The notes under the pieces are model-generated. The model had not been told where the DNA came from, did no database searches, and saw only the letters and a list, made by a program, of their open reading frames with translations. A DNA stretch of 8,934 bases from Thermoanaerobaculia bacterium (GTDB lineage: Bacteria > Acidobacteriota > Thermoanaerobaculia > Multivoradales > JAHEKO01). Location: the NCBI GenBank assembly GCA_029287645.1, contig JARFQS010000233.1, positions 1-8,934 of the forward strand, in the 5' to 3' direction. Of this stretch, positions 1 through 7,378 are shown one piece after another; within the stretch, counting starts at the first letter, position 1, and each line of letters begins with the position of its first letter. Both the position numbers and the translations under genes were made by a program.

Positions 1-1371
1 GGCGAAGAGCAGGATGTTGGGCCGCCAGTTCTGAGGGGCTACAGGGAGGTTGCGCAACCGCAGTAGCACCGACCGGGCCAGTGACATCAGCGCGCCATAT
101 CGAACATCGCCCCAGGAGGCGCGGATCGCTCGGCGTCGCAAGCCCATGTAGACCAGGATCTCGATGAGCACGGCCAGCAACGCCGCCAACTCATTGATCA
201 GGAACATCACCCACAGACACCCGAGGGAACCGGCCAGCGAAACGATCCAAGGAACCTTGATGGAAGGCCGGTAGAACGGTGAGCCGCTCAGCAGCTCCAG
301 ACCGGCGACAAGGTTGATGACGCCGTACGTCGTCAGAAAGAACATCGTCAGCACGGGTGCCACGGTGTTCAGGTCGCCGAGCGCGACGGCCGCCAGCGCC
401 ACGGTAGTAGAGAGCGCGTGAAAGAGCAGTTGGCGCTTCCCGAAGCGGGTCGACCGCCGGACAGCCTTCGACAGCACACCGTCATCCACCAGGGCCTCCA
501 GCGTTCTGGGGGCTCCCAGAATGCTGCCCACGGCAGAGGACAAGATGGCGCCCAGCAGGCCCGGAATGATCAGCACCGGAACGATGGCGATGTCGAACCA
601 GATGAGTGTGTTGCTGGCGAGAGCTTCAGGAGTAGCGGCGACGGCCAGAAAGAAGGGAACGATCAGATAGACCACGAAACCGGTGAAAACCGCCGCCAGG
701 GTGCCTCGCGGAATGCTGCGCTTCGGATTCTCGAGGTCTCCCGACAGGCTGACCCCGGCCATCACACCCGTTACAGCTGGAAAGAAGACCGCGAAGACCA
801 CCCAGAATCCGACACCGTTGCCCGAGTCCTGCCACAACGTCTCGAAACCGGTCGCCTTCAACCCGCTTCCGATCATGAGGAGTGTCAGGGCCAGACCTAT
901 CGCGACCATGATGGGTAGCTGCAGCTTGAGGGCCGCCTCGGCGCTCCGGGCCGCCGCCAGGGACACCAGGACAATCACCGCTGTAGCGATCAGTCGCAGC
1001 GGAGCCTCGGGCCAGAACAGACGGACGCCCTCCGCAAAGCCGAATGCGTAGAGGGTGACGGAGAAAGTCTGCGCGAGGAAAAGCGGAATTCCGATGGCAC
1101 CACCGATCTCCAGACCGAGCGAGCGGGAGATCATGTAGTAGGCACCGCCAGTTCCCACCCGCATGTTGGTGGCGATCGCGGCGACCGACAGGGCCGTCGC
1201 CATGGTAATGAGGTGGGCCACGACGACGATGATCAGTGTCGAGCCCAGACCCACCTGGCCGACGACCCAACCGGTTCGCAGGAAGAGGACGACTCCCAGG
1301 ATGGTGAGTATCGAGGGAGTGAAGACCCCCAGGAAGGTGCCGAGCTTCCTCTCTGAAGTCGAGTTGTGCAT
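1..1371 (-). CDS. SLC12-family cation-chloride cotransporter homologue (APC superfamily), C-terminus missing
   Basis: This is an inner-membrane secondary transporter of the amino acid-polyamine-organocation superfamily. The 457 visible residues contain the membrane core, with hydrophobic segments spread from about residue 17 to 410. Marks of the SLC12 branch are GTGGAYYMISRSLG at 73-86, FFPAVTGVMAGVSLSGDLENP at about 196-216 (read in two parts), LGDLNTVAPVLTMFFL at 331-346 and NWRPNILL at 448-455, which begins the soluble C-terminal domain. Family members move Na+/K+ with Cl-, but bacterial homologues are often labelled amino acid permease and the substrate here is not shown. The gene runs off the left edge, so most of the C-terminal domain is missing. 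The chosen ATG has only a weak GGGA upstream. An in-frame GTG 24 bases earlier (1395) would leave 3 bp after the upstream stop. The gene is last in the leftward run. Confidence 0.85.
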   Translation of the reverse strand, partial: MHNSTSERKLGTFLGVFTPSILTILGVVLFLRTGWVVGQVGLGSTLIIVVVAHLITMATALSVAAIATNMRVGTGGAYYMISRSLGLEIGGAIGIPLFLAQTFSVTLYAFGFAEGVRLFWPEAPLRLIATAVIVLVSLAAARSAEAALKLQLPIMVAIGLALTLLMIGSGLKATGFETLWQDSGNGVGFWVVFAVFFPAVTGVMAGVSLSGDLENPKRSIPRGTLAAVFTGFVVYLIVPFFLAVAATPEALASNTLIWFDIAIVPVLIIPGLLGAILSSAVGSILGAPRTLEALVDDGVLSKAVRRSTRFGKRQLLFHALSTTVALAAVALGDLNTVAPVLTMFFLTTYGVINLVAGLELLSGSPFYRPSIKVPWIVSLAGSLGCLWVMFLINELAALLAVLIEILVYMGLRRRAIRASWGDVRYGALMSLARSVLLRLRNLPVAPQNWRPNILLFA

Positions 1372-1398
1372 GAACGTTCCCGAGAATGATCCCACGGA

Positions 1399-2184
1399 TC
1401 AGTCGGGTTCTTCGGTAATCACCAGCGCTCCCGAGTAGGGACTGATCAGGAACTCGATAAAGACCGTGTAGGTGGCCACCACTGGCTGGCCGTTGAAACG
1501 GGCCGGCTCGAGAGACGGTACCCCATACAACCAGTCCAGACAGGCAAAGATCGCCACCGGGTTGAGATGCCGGCTGACCACCACCGGTTGATGGAGATTC
1601 CCCGTCTCGTCGACCAGGACTTCGACTTCGAAATCGGCCGACCTCTGACGCGCCGCCCCGGAGTTGTCGAGGAGTGTCGGGACCGTGACATCCGGAAATC
1701 CCGGTGGTGAAACCGGCCCGTCGGGACGAACACCTCCGGTCAGGAAGCCAGACGGGATCTCTCCGCGTTTTCGTAGGGGGGTCTCACTCAACGATGCGGC
1801 AGCCGGGCCGTACGGTGTGAGATCTCGCTCGGAGATCCTCCGATTCAGGTTCAGGGCCGTGTGCCAGAACCAACTCGCTCTATCCCGTTGGCCCAGATTG
1901 ACTTCCGCAACCGCCCGGTACAACGAGAGCTCCGCGAGAATCTCGTCGAGCTCCCGATCCTTCCAGCTCTCGTTGAGAATCGTCCTGGTCAGCCTGGTCG
2001 CATTCCGCCGTGCGTATTTCCAGCGGCCTTTGTGCAGCGAACCCTCGATCGGCTCGACCTGCGACCACCACTTTGAATTGCGGGTTGCGCTCCTCGGCTC
2101 GGTCTGTGCTCCAGCTTCACCTACAAGAAAGGCGACAGCTACGACAGCTACGAATAGCGTCGTGCAAGATGCGTGACAATTCAT
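1399..2184 (-). CDS. Exported protein with TonB C-terminal-like domain
   Basis: This is a 261-residue exported protein. Residues 1-26 form a Sec signal (hydrophobic stretch at about 10-21, probable cleavage GEAGA|QTEP). Residues about 40-120 are a helical, TPR-like region with paired Ala/Leu/Trp positions. A Pro/Gly-rich linker (about 145-170) leads to a TonB_C-like fold at about 185-246: VEVLVDETGNL, then a hydrophobic helix and PARFNGQPVVATYTVFIEF. That is the usual pattern of a beta strand, a Gly turn, 'PA..nGqPV' and a closing strand. Ordinary TonB has an N-terminal membrane anchor and a Pro-rich spacer; here a cleavable signal replaces the anchor, so it may not transduce energy. No strong ribosome site precedes the start. 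ATG at 2184 is preferred; TTG at 2190 is also in frame, and a stop lies just above. The exact partner is unknown. Confidence 0.75.
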   Translation of the reverse strand: MNCHASCTTLFVAVVAVAFLVGEAGAQTEPRSATRNSKWWSQVEPIEGSLHKGRWKYARRNATRLTRTILNESWKDRELDEILAELSLYRAVAEVNLGQRDRASWFWHTALNLNRRISERDLTPYGPAAASLSETPLRKRGEIPSGFLTGGVRPDGPVSPPGFPDVTVPTLLDNSGAARQRSADFEVEVLVDETGNLHQPVVVSRHLNPVAIFACLDWLYGVPSLEPARFNGQPVVATYTVFIEFLISPYSGALVITEEPD

Positions 2185-2249
2185 CTTCAACCAAGGCTAA
2201 CGGGACATCGAAGTCCATTCTCGCCGCTCCTCGGAGGCCTGAGCCACCC

Positions 2250-2453
2250 TCACCCGTCTCTTCTGCCCAGGGGTCCTTTGTTCTTGTCGCGGTCGAGCTT
2301 GTCCTTGGTCTTGTCGAGGCTGTCGCCAGCTCGATCCATGGGGCCGGACTTGACGCTGCTGTCCACCAGATCACCGACGACCGGAATATCCTCCGTAGCG
2401 CTTTCGACGACTTTCTTGCCCTTGTGTGTAACTGCTTTCTTGCCGATTCCCAT
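2250..2453 (-). CDS. Small charged protein of unknown function, 67 aa
   Basis: I do not recognise a family. The frame has an ATG preceded by AAAGGG with a 6-base spacer, a good ribosome site, and lies 55 bp after the DUF3604 gene and 65 bp before the TonB_C-like gene in the same direction. The product is very hydrophilic. A Lys-rich start (GKKAVTHKGKK) is followed by a short apolar patch (IPVVGDLV, about 23-30) and then a Lys/Asp-rich tail with DKTKDKLDRDKNKG at about 47-60, which could form an amphipathic helix or stay disordered. It has no signal peptide, membrane segment or cysteine. It may be a cytoplasmic accessory or nucleic-acid or stress-related small protein, but that is a guess. Coding status rests on the ribosome site, gene-sized gap and placement. 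Confidence 0.6.
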   Translation of the reverse strand: MGIGKKAVTHKGKKVVESATEDIPVVGDLVDSSVKSGPMDRAGDSLDKTKDKLDRDKNKGPLGRRDG

Positions 2454-2481
2454 GGCTTTCCCTTTCTGTTGTTGGTTCGTT

Positions 2482-2495
2482 CTCTACAGTTAGAG
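2482..2495 (-). other. Short stem-loop between second DUF3604 gene and small ORF
   Basis: A perfect 5-bp inverted repeat (CTCTA/TAGAG) surrounds a 4-base loop, 14 bases after the DUF3604 stop codon in the leftward transcript. An overlapping palindrome AGAGCTCT lies next to it. There is no T-run after it, so it is not a good intrinsic terminator. It could be a processing or mRNA-stability element, or chance. Confidence 0.2.
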
Positions 2496-2508
2496 CTCTT
2501 GCGCCGAG

Positions 2509-4437
2509 CTACGGTGTGTACCAGATCGGAGAGGTCCAGGCGCGTTCCTGGCCTTTCATGGGCACTTCGGGTGACATCTTCACTCCGTAGCGTAGCGCGT
2601 CGTAGGCGGTCCAGCGCGGGGTCGGAATCTCGAGGACCCGGGCGTAATAGAAGGCCCTCTCCGAGGCATCGAAATCGGGGTCCTGCCACACCGCGACCAG
2701 CTCCGGATCGCCGATCGTGTTGGTCCAGGTGGCGCGCTCGACATCCACTGTATCCCCGACCGGTGGCAATTTGCCGTCAGGCCCGGGCGAGCGGTCCTCA
2801 GCGTCGCCCCAGGCTACGTCGTAGATCTTCTCGTGGGTCTTGCCCTCCGAGTCCAGCCAGCCCTTGACGATCTGGATGCGGTCCAGATTGCCGAACAAAG
2901 GATCTTTCATCGCGGCAACGAGAAACGTGGGCGTTTTGCCTGACGGTGCGTTGGTCAGATCCCCTCCCATCGGGACTCCCTTGCTGGATCCGACATCGGC
3001 AACGTAGCGCGTCTTCGCATCTTCCGGTTCGAACTCCCAGCCACCGAAGAAGCGCAGCGTTATCCGGGTTCCCGAGGTCGCGTAGACCTCTTTGCGCTCG
3101 AAGGCGTCCCACAGCGATTCCCGGGTGTTCTCGGTGGCCCACACCGCCGCATAGCCGGCTGCCGTGTAGTGCCACGTATACCGGGTCTGGCCGAAACCCT
3201 GCTTCGACACGTGATCCCAGCGCTCGGGACGTGGCTCCTGAATGACGTGCTTACCCATGAAGTTGTCCTCTTCGATAGAGGTCAGGGAGTTGTGCACGTC
3301 GGTGCCACCGGTCAAACCGAACTTGAACGGGTTCGTTCCGAGCTCCTGCTCCAACCTCAGACCGTTCATCAGCCCGCCGCGCAGATACATCTGCGGCCTC
3401 ATCTCCGGATTCTCTGGCTCGCCTTCCATGGTCAGATTCCCGTACTCCCAACCGGCGATGCCGTAATCGGCGAATTCGTCGTTGGGAGACAGGGTCGGAT
3501 GCGTTTCGCTGTTGCCCTTCGTCTGCATGACCTCCTGCAAGGGCTCCCAGCGCGCCCGCCGCTCGGCGTAGTCTCTCGTCAGGGCGTTGCCTGCGAAGTC
3601 GACCTCCTCGAACATCCGTCCGTTCGAGAGGTTGCCGTTGTGAGGAATCGCCAGTGCCCGGCCACCGGTCCTCTCTTCGTACCCGGCCATCCACTCCCAC
3701 AGCTTCTCGGGATCCTCGCTGTCCCACGAAGAGAAGGGGATGATCTCTTCAGCGCGGTCACTGTTGTCCCGGAACAGGACGTTGCGGTGCAGGTTGTTAC
3801 CACCGGGTACCGAAGTCCACTCGTATCCGAGAACCGCCGTAAACCGACCGGGTTCGTTGAACCGGTCGGCCGTCTCGAGATGTGCCTGCCAGACACTCTT
3901 GGTGACCGGACCCACGACTGCTGGGTCCGAAATCGGCTCCGGCAGGGTTCCCTGGGCCTGGGCCGAGATGAGCTCGTTCGTTGCCGCAGCGGCCTCGTCG
4001 CCACCGGCTTTCATCATCTGGTTCCACCGCGCCAGGGTCTCATCCGCCATCATCACAGGGTTGCCGTTGTAGACCTCGTACATCACCCCGAGACCTTCGG
4101 CGTGATCCGAGATCACCAGGAAGTCCATCGGTCTGGAGAGCTTGACCCGCACCCCCGTCGACGAAACCACCTCCTCACCTCTGGCGAAGCGGTAGGCCTC
4201 CTCGGGGCCGAGTCGGTCGCCGTTCATGAAAGCATCACCCGAGTTGGCGGTGTGATGGTGAGTATCCCCGAAGAAGACCTGCGTCGGGTACTCGCGACCG
4301 GCATAAGGTGAGTAGTCGTTGTCAGGGTCGATCTCGATCTCAGGGGCCTCCTCGGCTAGCACTGGAATTGCGGCAACCAGCAGCGCCATCCCGACGAATA
4401 GAACCTGACCTCTTCTCGATCTTTCTTTCTGTCTCAA
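2509..4437 (-). CDS. DUF3604 protein, exported (second of two paralogues)
   Basis: This is a 642-residue full-length DUF3604 (PF12228) protein with a Sec signal: basic residues 2-10, hydrophobic 11-28, probable cleavage VLA|EEAP. Metal-site-like positions recur in order: DTHHHT (H60, H62), SDHAEG (D111, H112), E206 in YEW, LHRN (H217, N219), IPHN (H266, N267), GNSETH (E311, H313) and GGTDVHN (D380, H382). This resembles PHP-type metallohydrolases, but the reaction for this family is not established. The C-terminal half holds ATSGTRI and GVPMGGDL and ends ERAWTSPIWYTP. A TTG start is chosen because an AGGAGG run lies just before it and because it gives a clean signal peptide; a GTG nine codons upstream would put the ribosome site inside the gene. 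The paralogue at 5487-7355 shares every one of these motifs. Likely periplasmic, or exported further. Cotranscribed with its neighbours by spacing (46 bp upstream). Confidence 0.9.
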   Translation of the reverse strand: MRQKERSRRGQVLFVGMALLVAAIPVLAEEAPEIEIDPDNDYSPYAGREYPTQVFFGDTHHHTANSGDAFMNGDRLGPEEAYRFARGEEVVSSTGVRVKLSRPMDFLVISDHAEGLGVMYEVYNGNPVMMADETLARWNQMMKAGGDEAAAATNELISAQAQGTLPEPISDPAVVGPVTKSVWQAHLETADRFNEPGRFTAVLGYEWTSVPGGNNLHRNVLFRDNSDRAEEIIPFSSWDSEDPEKLWEWMAGYEERTGGRALAIPHNGNLSNGRMFEEVDFAGNALTRDYAERRARWEPLQEVMQTKGNSETHPTLSPNDEFADYGIAGWEYGNLTMEGEPENPEMRPQMYLRGGLMNGLRLEQELGTNPFKFGLTGGTDVHNSLTSIEEDNFMGKHVIQEPRPERWDHVSKQGFGQTRYTWHYTAAGYAAVWATENTRESLWDAFERKEVYATSGTRITLRFFGGWEFEPEDAKTRYVADVGSSKGVPMGGDLTNAPSGKTPTFLVAAMKDPLFGNLDRIQIVKGWLDSEGKTHEKIYDVAWGDAEDRSPGPDGKLPPVGDTVDVERATWTNTIGDPELVAVWQDPDFDASERAFYYARVLEIPTPRWTAYDALRYGVKMSPEVPMKGQERAWTSPIWYTP

Positions 4438-4441
4438 GACT

Positions 4442-4450
4442 CCTCCTCTC
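4442..4450 (-). promoter_or_regulatory. Strong ribosome binding site deciding TTG start of DUF3604 gene
   Basis: The leftward strand reads GAGAGGAGG here, a near-perfect anti-Shine-Dalgarno match ending 4 bases before TTG at 4437. The site decides against the upstream GTG at 4464. Confidence 0.75.
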
Positions 4451-4483
4451 AGACTGCCGACCACTCCATGGTTGCGGAATTTC

Positions 4484-5449
4484 CTAGAAGACCCATATCA
4501 AGCGGAAGCGGAACATGTCGCCCTTGCTGTTGTCGTTCTTGGCGACGATTCCTCCGTATCCAGCGAAGAGCGACCAACTGCGGTTGATCGCGTAGCCCAG
4601 CGTCAGTCCGCCCCCCAGCTGTCCAAAACGATTGTCATCGGAGACGCCATCCGTCGTCGTTTCGCCACCGTACTGATACCGCAGATCGATCGATCCCCAG
4701 AGCTTCTTCGTGAAGTTGCGAGACAGATGCGACTCGACGATTCCGAGGGGGTCCTGCTCGCGTCTCTCTGCCTTGAATGGGTCCGAGTTGTCGGTGAAGA
4801 GCATGAGACTGGGAACGATCTCCCAGAAAGTCTGCTTTGCCGGATTACCGATCGGTAGCACCATGGGCAGGCCGAGACGAAACGCCCAGCGGTTCGTGCC
4901 CAGATTGATCGGTCTGTCGCCATCGTAGTCACCCATGGGCACGTTGGCGCCGAGCAGGGCGTGCAATTGAAAGCCCTGCTTGTGCTGCATGAACTCTGCT
5001 GGCTTCAACGCCGGCGCCCCGAGCAGTCCGACACGCATGGCCACGTAGGGGTCCGCGAAGCCCGATTCCGAGGGGATGTCGAGATTCGTCGCTGGTGGAA
5101 AGGGAATGATCGGCGGTGGATTCTCCCCTACCTGAAGCGAGCCCCGGACCGTACCCCAGATGGGAGTGACCCAGATCTCTGCAAAGCGCCCACCCAGAGA
5201 GAAGAAGTGGTTGTAGTTGAGAGCACCGACGTTGCTCTGAAAATCGGCATCCTGAATCAGGATATTGCCGGCGAAATTCATGTTGCTCGCCATGTCCATG
5301 TAGGTCAGGCTGAGCGCGTTGATTCCTACCGGAGCCAGTAGATAGACCCTGGGGCCATCCCCTTGGGCCCTAGCCGACCCCGGTAGCGCTAGACAGGCCG
5401 AGAGCCCGACCATGGCCAGCAACGCTCCTCGGAGCTCTTTCTTCGTCAA
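4484..5449 (-). CDS. Outer-membrane beta-barrel protein, MetA-pathway (Phenol_MetA_deg) transporter-like
   Basis: This 321-residue protein is probably an outer-membrane channel. A Sec signal covers residues 1-28 (KKELRG basic region, cleavage SARA|QGDG). The mature part shows alternating beta-strand patterns, frequent aromatic residues and Gly turns, and ends in RFRLIWVF, the terminal Phe typical of BAM-inserted barrels. The stretch LLGANVPMGDYD, followed by NLGTNRWAF, resembles the core of the Phenol_MetA_deg family, named from a phenol-degradation operon and generally labelled 'transporter'. The substrate here is unknown. A TTG start is chosen: GGGAG lies 8 bases upstream and the signal's basic region is kept. 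An internal ATG 12 codons later would cut the signal short, and the longer open frame (to 5674) would overlap the preceding gene. LSAC at 16-19 could mimic a lipobox, but the downstream cleavage fits better. It sits between the two DUF3604 genes, 37 and 46 bp from each. Confidence 0.78.
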   Translation of the reverse strand: MTKKELRGALLAMVGLSACLALPGSARAQGDGPRVYLLAPVGINALSLTYMDMASNMNFAGNILIQDADFQSNVGALNYNHFFSLGGRFAEIWVTPIWGTVRGSLQVGENPPPIIPFPPATNLDIPSESGFADPYVAMRVGLLGAPALKPAEFMQHKQGFQLHALLGANVPMGDYDGDRPINLGTNRWAFRLGLPMVLPIGNPAKQTFWEIVPSLMLFTDNSDPFKAERREQDPLGIVESHLSRNFTKKLWGSIDLRYQYGGETTTDGVSDDNRFGQLGGGLTLGYAINRSWSLFAGYGGIVAKNDNSKGDMFRFRLIWVF

Positions 5450-5457
5450 ACCTCGTA

Positions 5458-5462
5458 CTCCC
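5458..5462 (-). promoter_or_regulatory. Ribosome binding site for TTG start of barrel gene
   Basis: GGGAG on the leftward strand stands 8 bases before TTG at 5449, within the short gap after the preceding stop. Together with the signal-peptide shape it supports the TTG start. Confidence 0.6.
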
Positions 5463-5486
5463 GATCTGTCGATTGGCGCACTGTCT

Positions 5487-7355
5487 CTATGGGGCGTACC
5501 AAATAGGTGAGGTCCAGGCGCGCTCCTGGATGGTTGCTGGAACATCCTCGAGTAACGGCAGGTCATGCCGCACGGCATCGTAGGTGCTCCACCTAGGTGT
5601 CGGGATCTCGAGGACCCGGGCATAGTAGAAGGCGTATTGCTCGGGGTCGAAGCTCTCATCGCGCCAGCTGCCAATCAGGGTCGCGGCACCAATGTCGTTG
5701 GTGTACTTCGCCGTCGTCAGGTCGACCGTGTTGCCCACCGGTGGCAGCTTGCCGTTCGCTCCTGGTGTGCGGTCACCCGACCAGACCACGTCGACGATCT
5801 TCTCGTGCAGGCCGCCGTCTGCGTCCACCCAGCCCTTGATGACCTGGATACGATCGAGGTTGGCACCATCGGGGTCCTTTACGGCGTGTACCGTGAAGGT
5901 CGGCGCCGTCTCGGTGGGATCGAGATCGCCCCCCATGGGAACCCCTTGCTCGTAGCCCTGCTCGACCATCGTCTTCGGGTCTGTCGAGTCTCCTGGCAGG
6001 TCGTCACCGCCGAAGAAGCGTACCTGGATTCGCGGACCGCTCGTCGCGAAGGTCTCGCGGCGCTTCATGGCGTCGAAGATGGCGGCGCGCGTGTTCCCCG
6101 TGGCCCACACTGCAGCGAGGGAGCCGGGGTTGAGATCTCTGGACTCGGCCCAACCTCCGACCTCGCCCGTCCGGCGGGCGTCGACGGACCCGTCCTCCGG
6201 TCCGTGAGAGCCGACCCATTTGCCCTCGGCCAAATCGCTGGAGGCACCGTTGTGATTGTCGGTACCGCCGATGAAGCCGTACTTGAACGGATTGGCCCCG
6301 ACCTCCTTGTGGTAGGCGAGCCCTCGCTCGAGCCCCCAGCGCACGAAGTTCTTCTTGTCGATGGTGCGACCGCTGAACTTGGCGAGCGAGTCGGCGTTCT
6401 CGAAGTCGGCGAACTCGTCCGCCGTCCAGAAGTCTCGATGCACCTCCGAGTTGCCCTTGATCTGCATCATCTCGATGAGCGGCTCGAAGTGCTGGCGCTT
6501 CTCGGCGTACTCGAGAGCGATGGCCTCACCGGCCGCGTCGACCTCGGGGAACATCATGGTCTTGCTCGCGTTGGAGTTGTGCGGGATGGCGAGCAGCTGG
6601 ATCCCCTGGGCCTCAAGGCCGGCCATCCAGTCCCAAAGCTCGTCCTCACGCCGGATTTCGTAGGAGCTCACCGGCATGTCGGGCACGTTGGCGCCGCGGA
6701 AGATCACGTTTCGGTGGAGGTTGGCGCCGCCCGGAGCCGAGCTCCACTCGAACGCGATGAGCGCGGTGAAGCGGCCTGGGTCGTTGTGCCGTTCAGCGGC
6801 TTCAACGGCAACGCGCCAGGCGCTCTTGGTACTGTCGAAGCCTTGGAAGAACTGCGGGTGCTGTGGGTTGGCTCCGCGGTTGTTTTCCACTACGTACTTC
6901 GCGAACCAGGTGCGCCGCTCCTCCAGAGTGTTCAGATTCCGCAGTTGGTCGAGCTCCTCCTGGTCGTGGCCCGGGGCGTCCGGGACGATGGCCGAGTACA
7001 TCTCGCCGAGGTACTCGGCGTGATCCGACAGCGCCACGAAGTCGAGCGGACGGCCGATCATATGGGGCTTGCCATACAGTGTGACCGGTTCGCCCTTGGC
7101 GAAGCGGTACTGCTCGTCGGGCTCGAGCCGCGCGCCGCCGATGTAGGCGTCGAGCGAGTACGCCCCATGCACGTGAGTCTCGCCGAAGTAGGCATTGCGG
7201 AGAGGGTCGACTTGGCCAGAGCTACCCGCGCTCTCCAACCGGGCCGCCCCATCTCCCGGTCCAGTGTCTTCCGATGGCTTCGTCGCGGGCTTCCCACAAG
7301 CGGTCATCGACAGCAGGACAGCTACCGAGATGACACTTCTCTTGACTCCATGCAT
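5487..7355 (-). CDS. DUF3604 lipoprotein (first of two paralogues)
   Basis: This 622-residue protein is a full-length DUF3604 member, here with a lipoprotein signal: hydrophobic residues 8-17 and a lipobox-like SMTAC with Cys20 as the predicted lipidated residue. A low-complexity Ser/Gly/Pro linker (about 21-50) follows. Metal-site-like positions match the paralogue: HVH (H61, H63), SDHAEY (D111, H112), E203 in FEW, LHRN (H214, N216), IPHN (H259, N260), GNSEVH (E304, H306) and GGTDNHN (D366, H368). It ends ERAWTSPIWYAP. The ATG has an excellent AAGGAG 7 bases upstream, so the start is secure. Residue -3 of the lipobox is Met, less usual than Leu but tolerated. The protein is probably anchored to a membrane facing the periplasm. 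It heads the compact run with the barrel gene 37 bp downstream. A PHP-like hydrolase role is inferred from residues only. Confidence 0.9.
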   Translation of the reverse strand: MHGVKRSVISVAVLLSMTACGKPATKPSEDTGPGDGAARLESAGSSGQVDPLRNAYFGETHVHGAYSLDAYIGGARLEPDEQYRFAKGEPVTLYGKPHMIGRPLDFVALSDHAEYLGEMYSAIVPDAPGHDQEELDQLRNLNTLEERRTWFAKYVVENNRGANPQHPQFFQGFDSTKSAWRVAVEAAERHNDPGRFTALIAFEWSSAPGGANLHRNVIFRGANVPDMPVSSYEIRREDELWDWMAGLEAQGIQLLAIPHNSNASKTMMFPEVDAAGEAIALEYAEKRQHFEPLIEMMQIKGNSEVHRDFWTADEFADFENADSLAKFSGRTIDKKNFVRWGLERGLAYHKEVGANPFKYGFIGGTDNHNGASSDLAEGKWVGSHGPEDGSVDARRTGEVGGWAESRDLNPGSLAAVWATGNTRAAIFDAMKRRETFATSGPRIQVRFFGGDDLPGDSTDPKTMVEQGYEQGVPMGGDLDPTETAPTFTVHAVKDPDGANLDRIQVIKGWVDADGGLHEKIVDVVWSGDRTPGANGKLPPVGNTVDLTTAKYTNDIGAATLIGSWRDESFDPEQYAFYYARVLEIPTPRWSTYDAVRHDLPLLEDVPATIQERAWTSPIWYAP

Positions 7356-7378
7356 TCTCTATCTCCTTCCAGCAGAGG

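Noticed and set aside
626..1270. 214-residue minus-strand frame inside the cotransporter gene
   Set aside because: It is a different frame of the same strand, Arg/Gly-rich and without membrane segments; the true frame reads as an SLC12 protein through 1371.
2203..2217. Possible terminator hairpin (GGAC/GTCC) between the small ORF and the TonB_C-like gene
   Set aside because: Only a 4-bp stem with no T-run; too weak to call.
2117..2689. 190-residue minus-strand frame spanning the end of the DUF3604 gene and the small ORF
   Set aside because: It overlaps three better-supported frames and has no ribosome site or domain.
3169..4311. 380-residue plus-strand open frame antisense to the second DUF3604 gene
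   Set aside because: Same codon-bias shadow; no recognisable domain and the opposite strand carries a complete family protein.
4472..4858. 128-residue plus-strand frame opposite the barrel gene
   Set aside because: Shadow of the barrel gene; no motif, and the minus-strand frame has a signal peptide and a C-terminal Phe.
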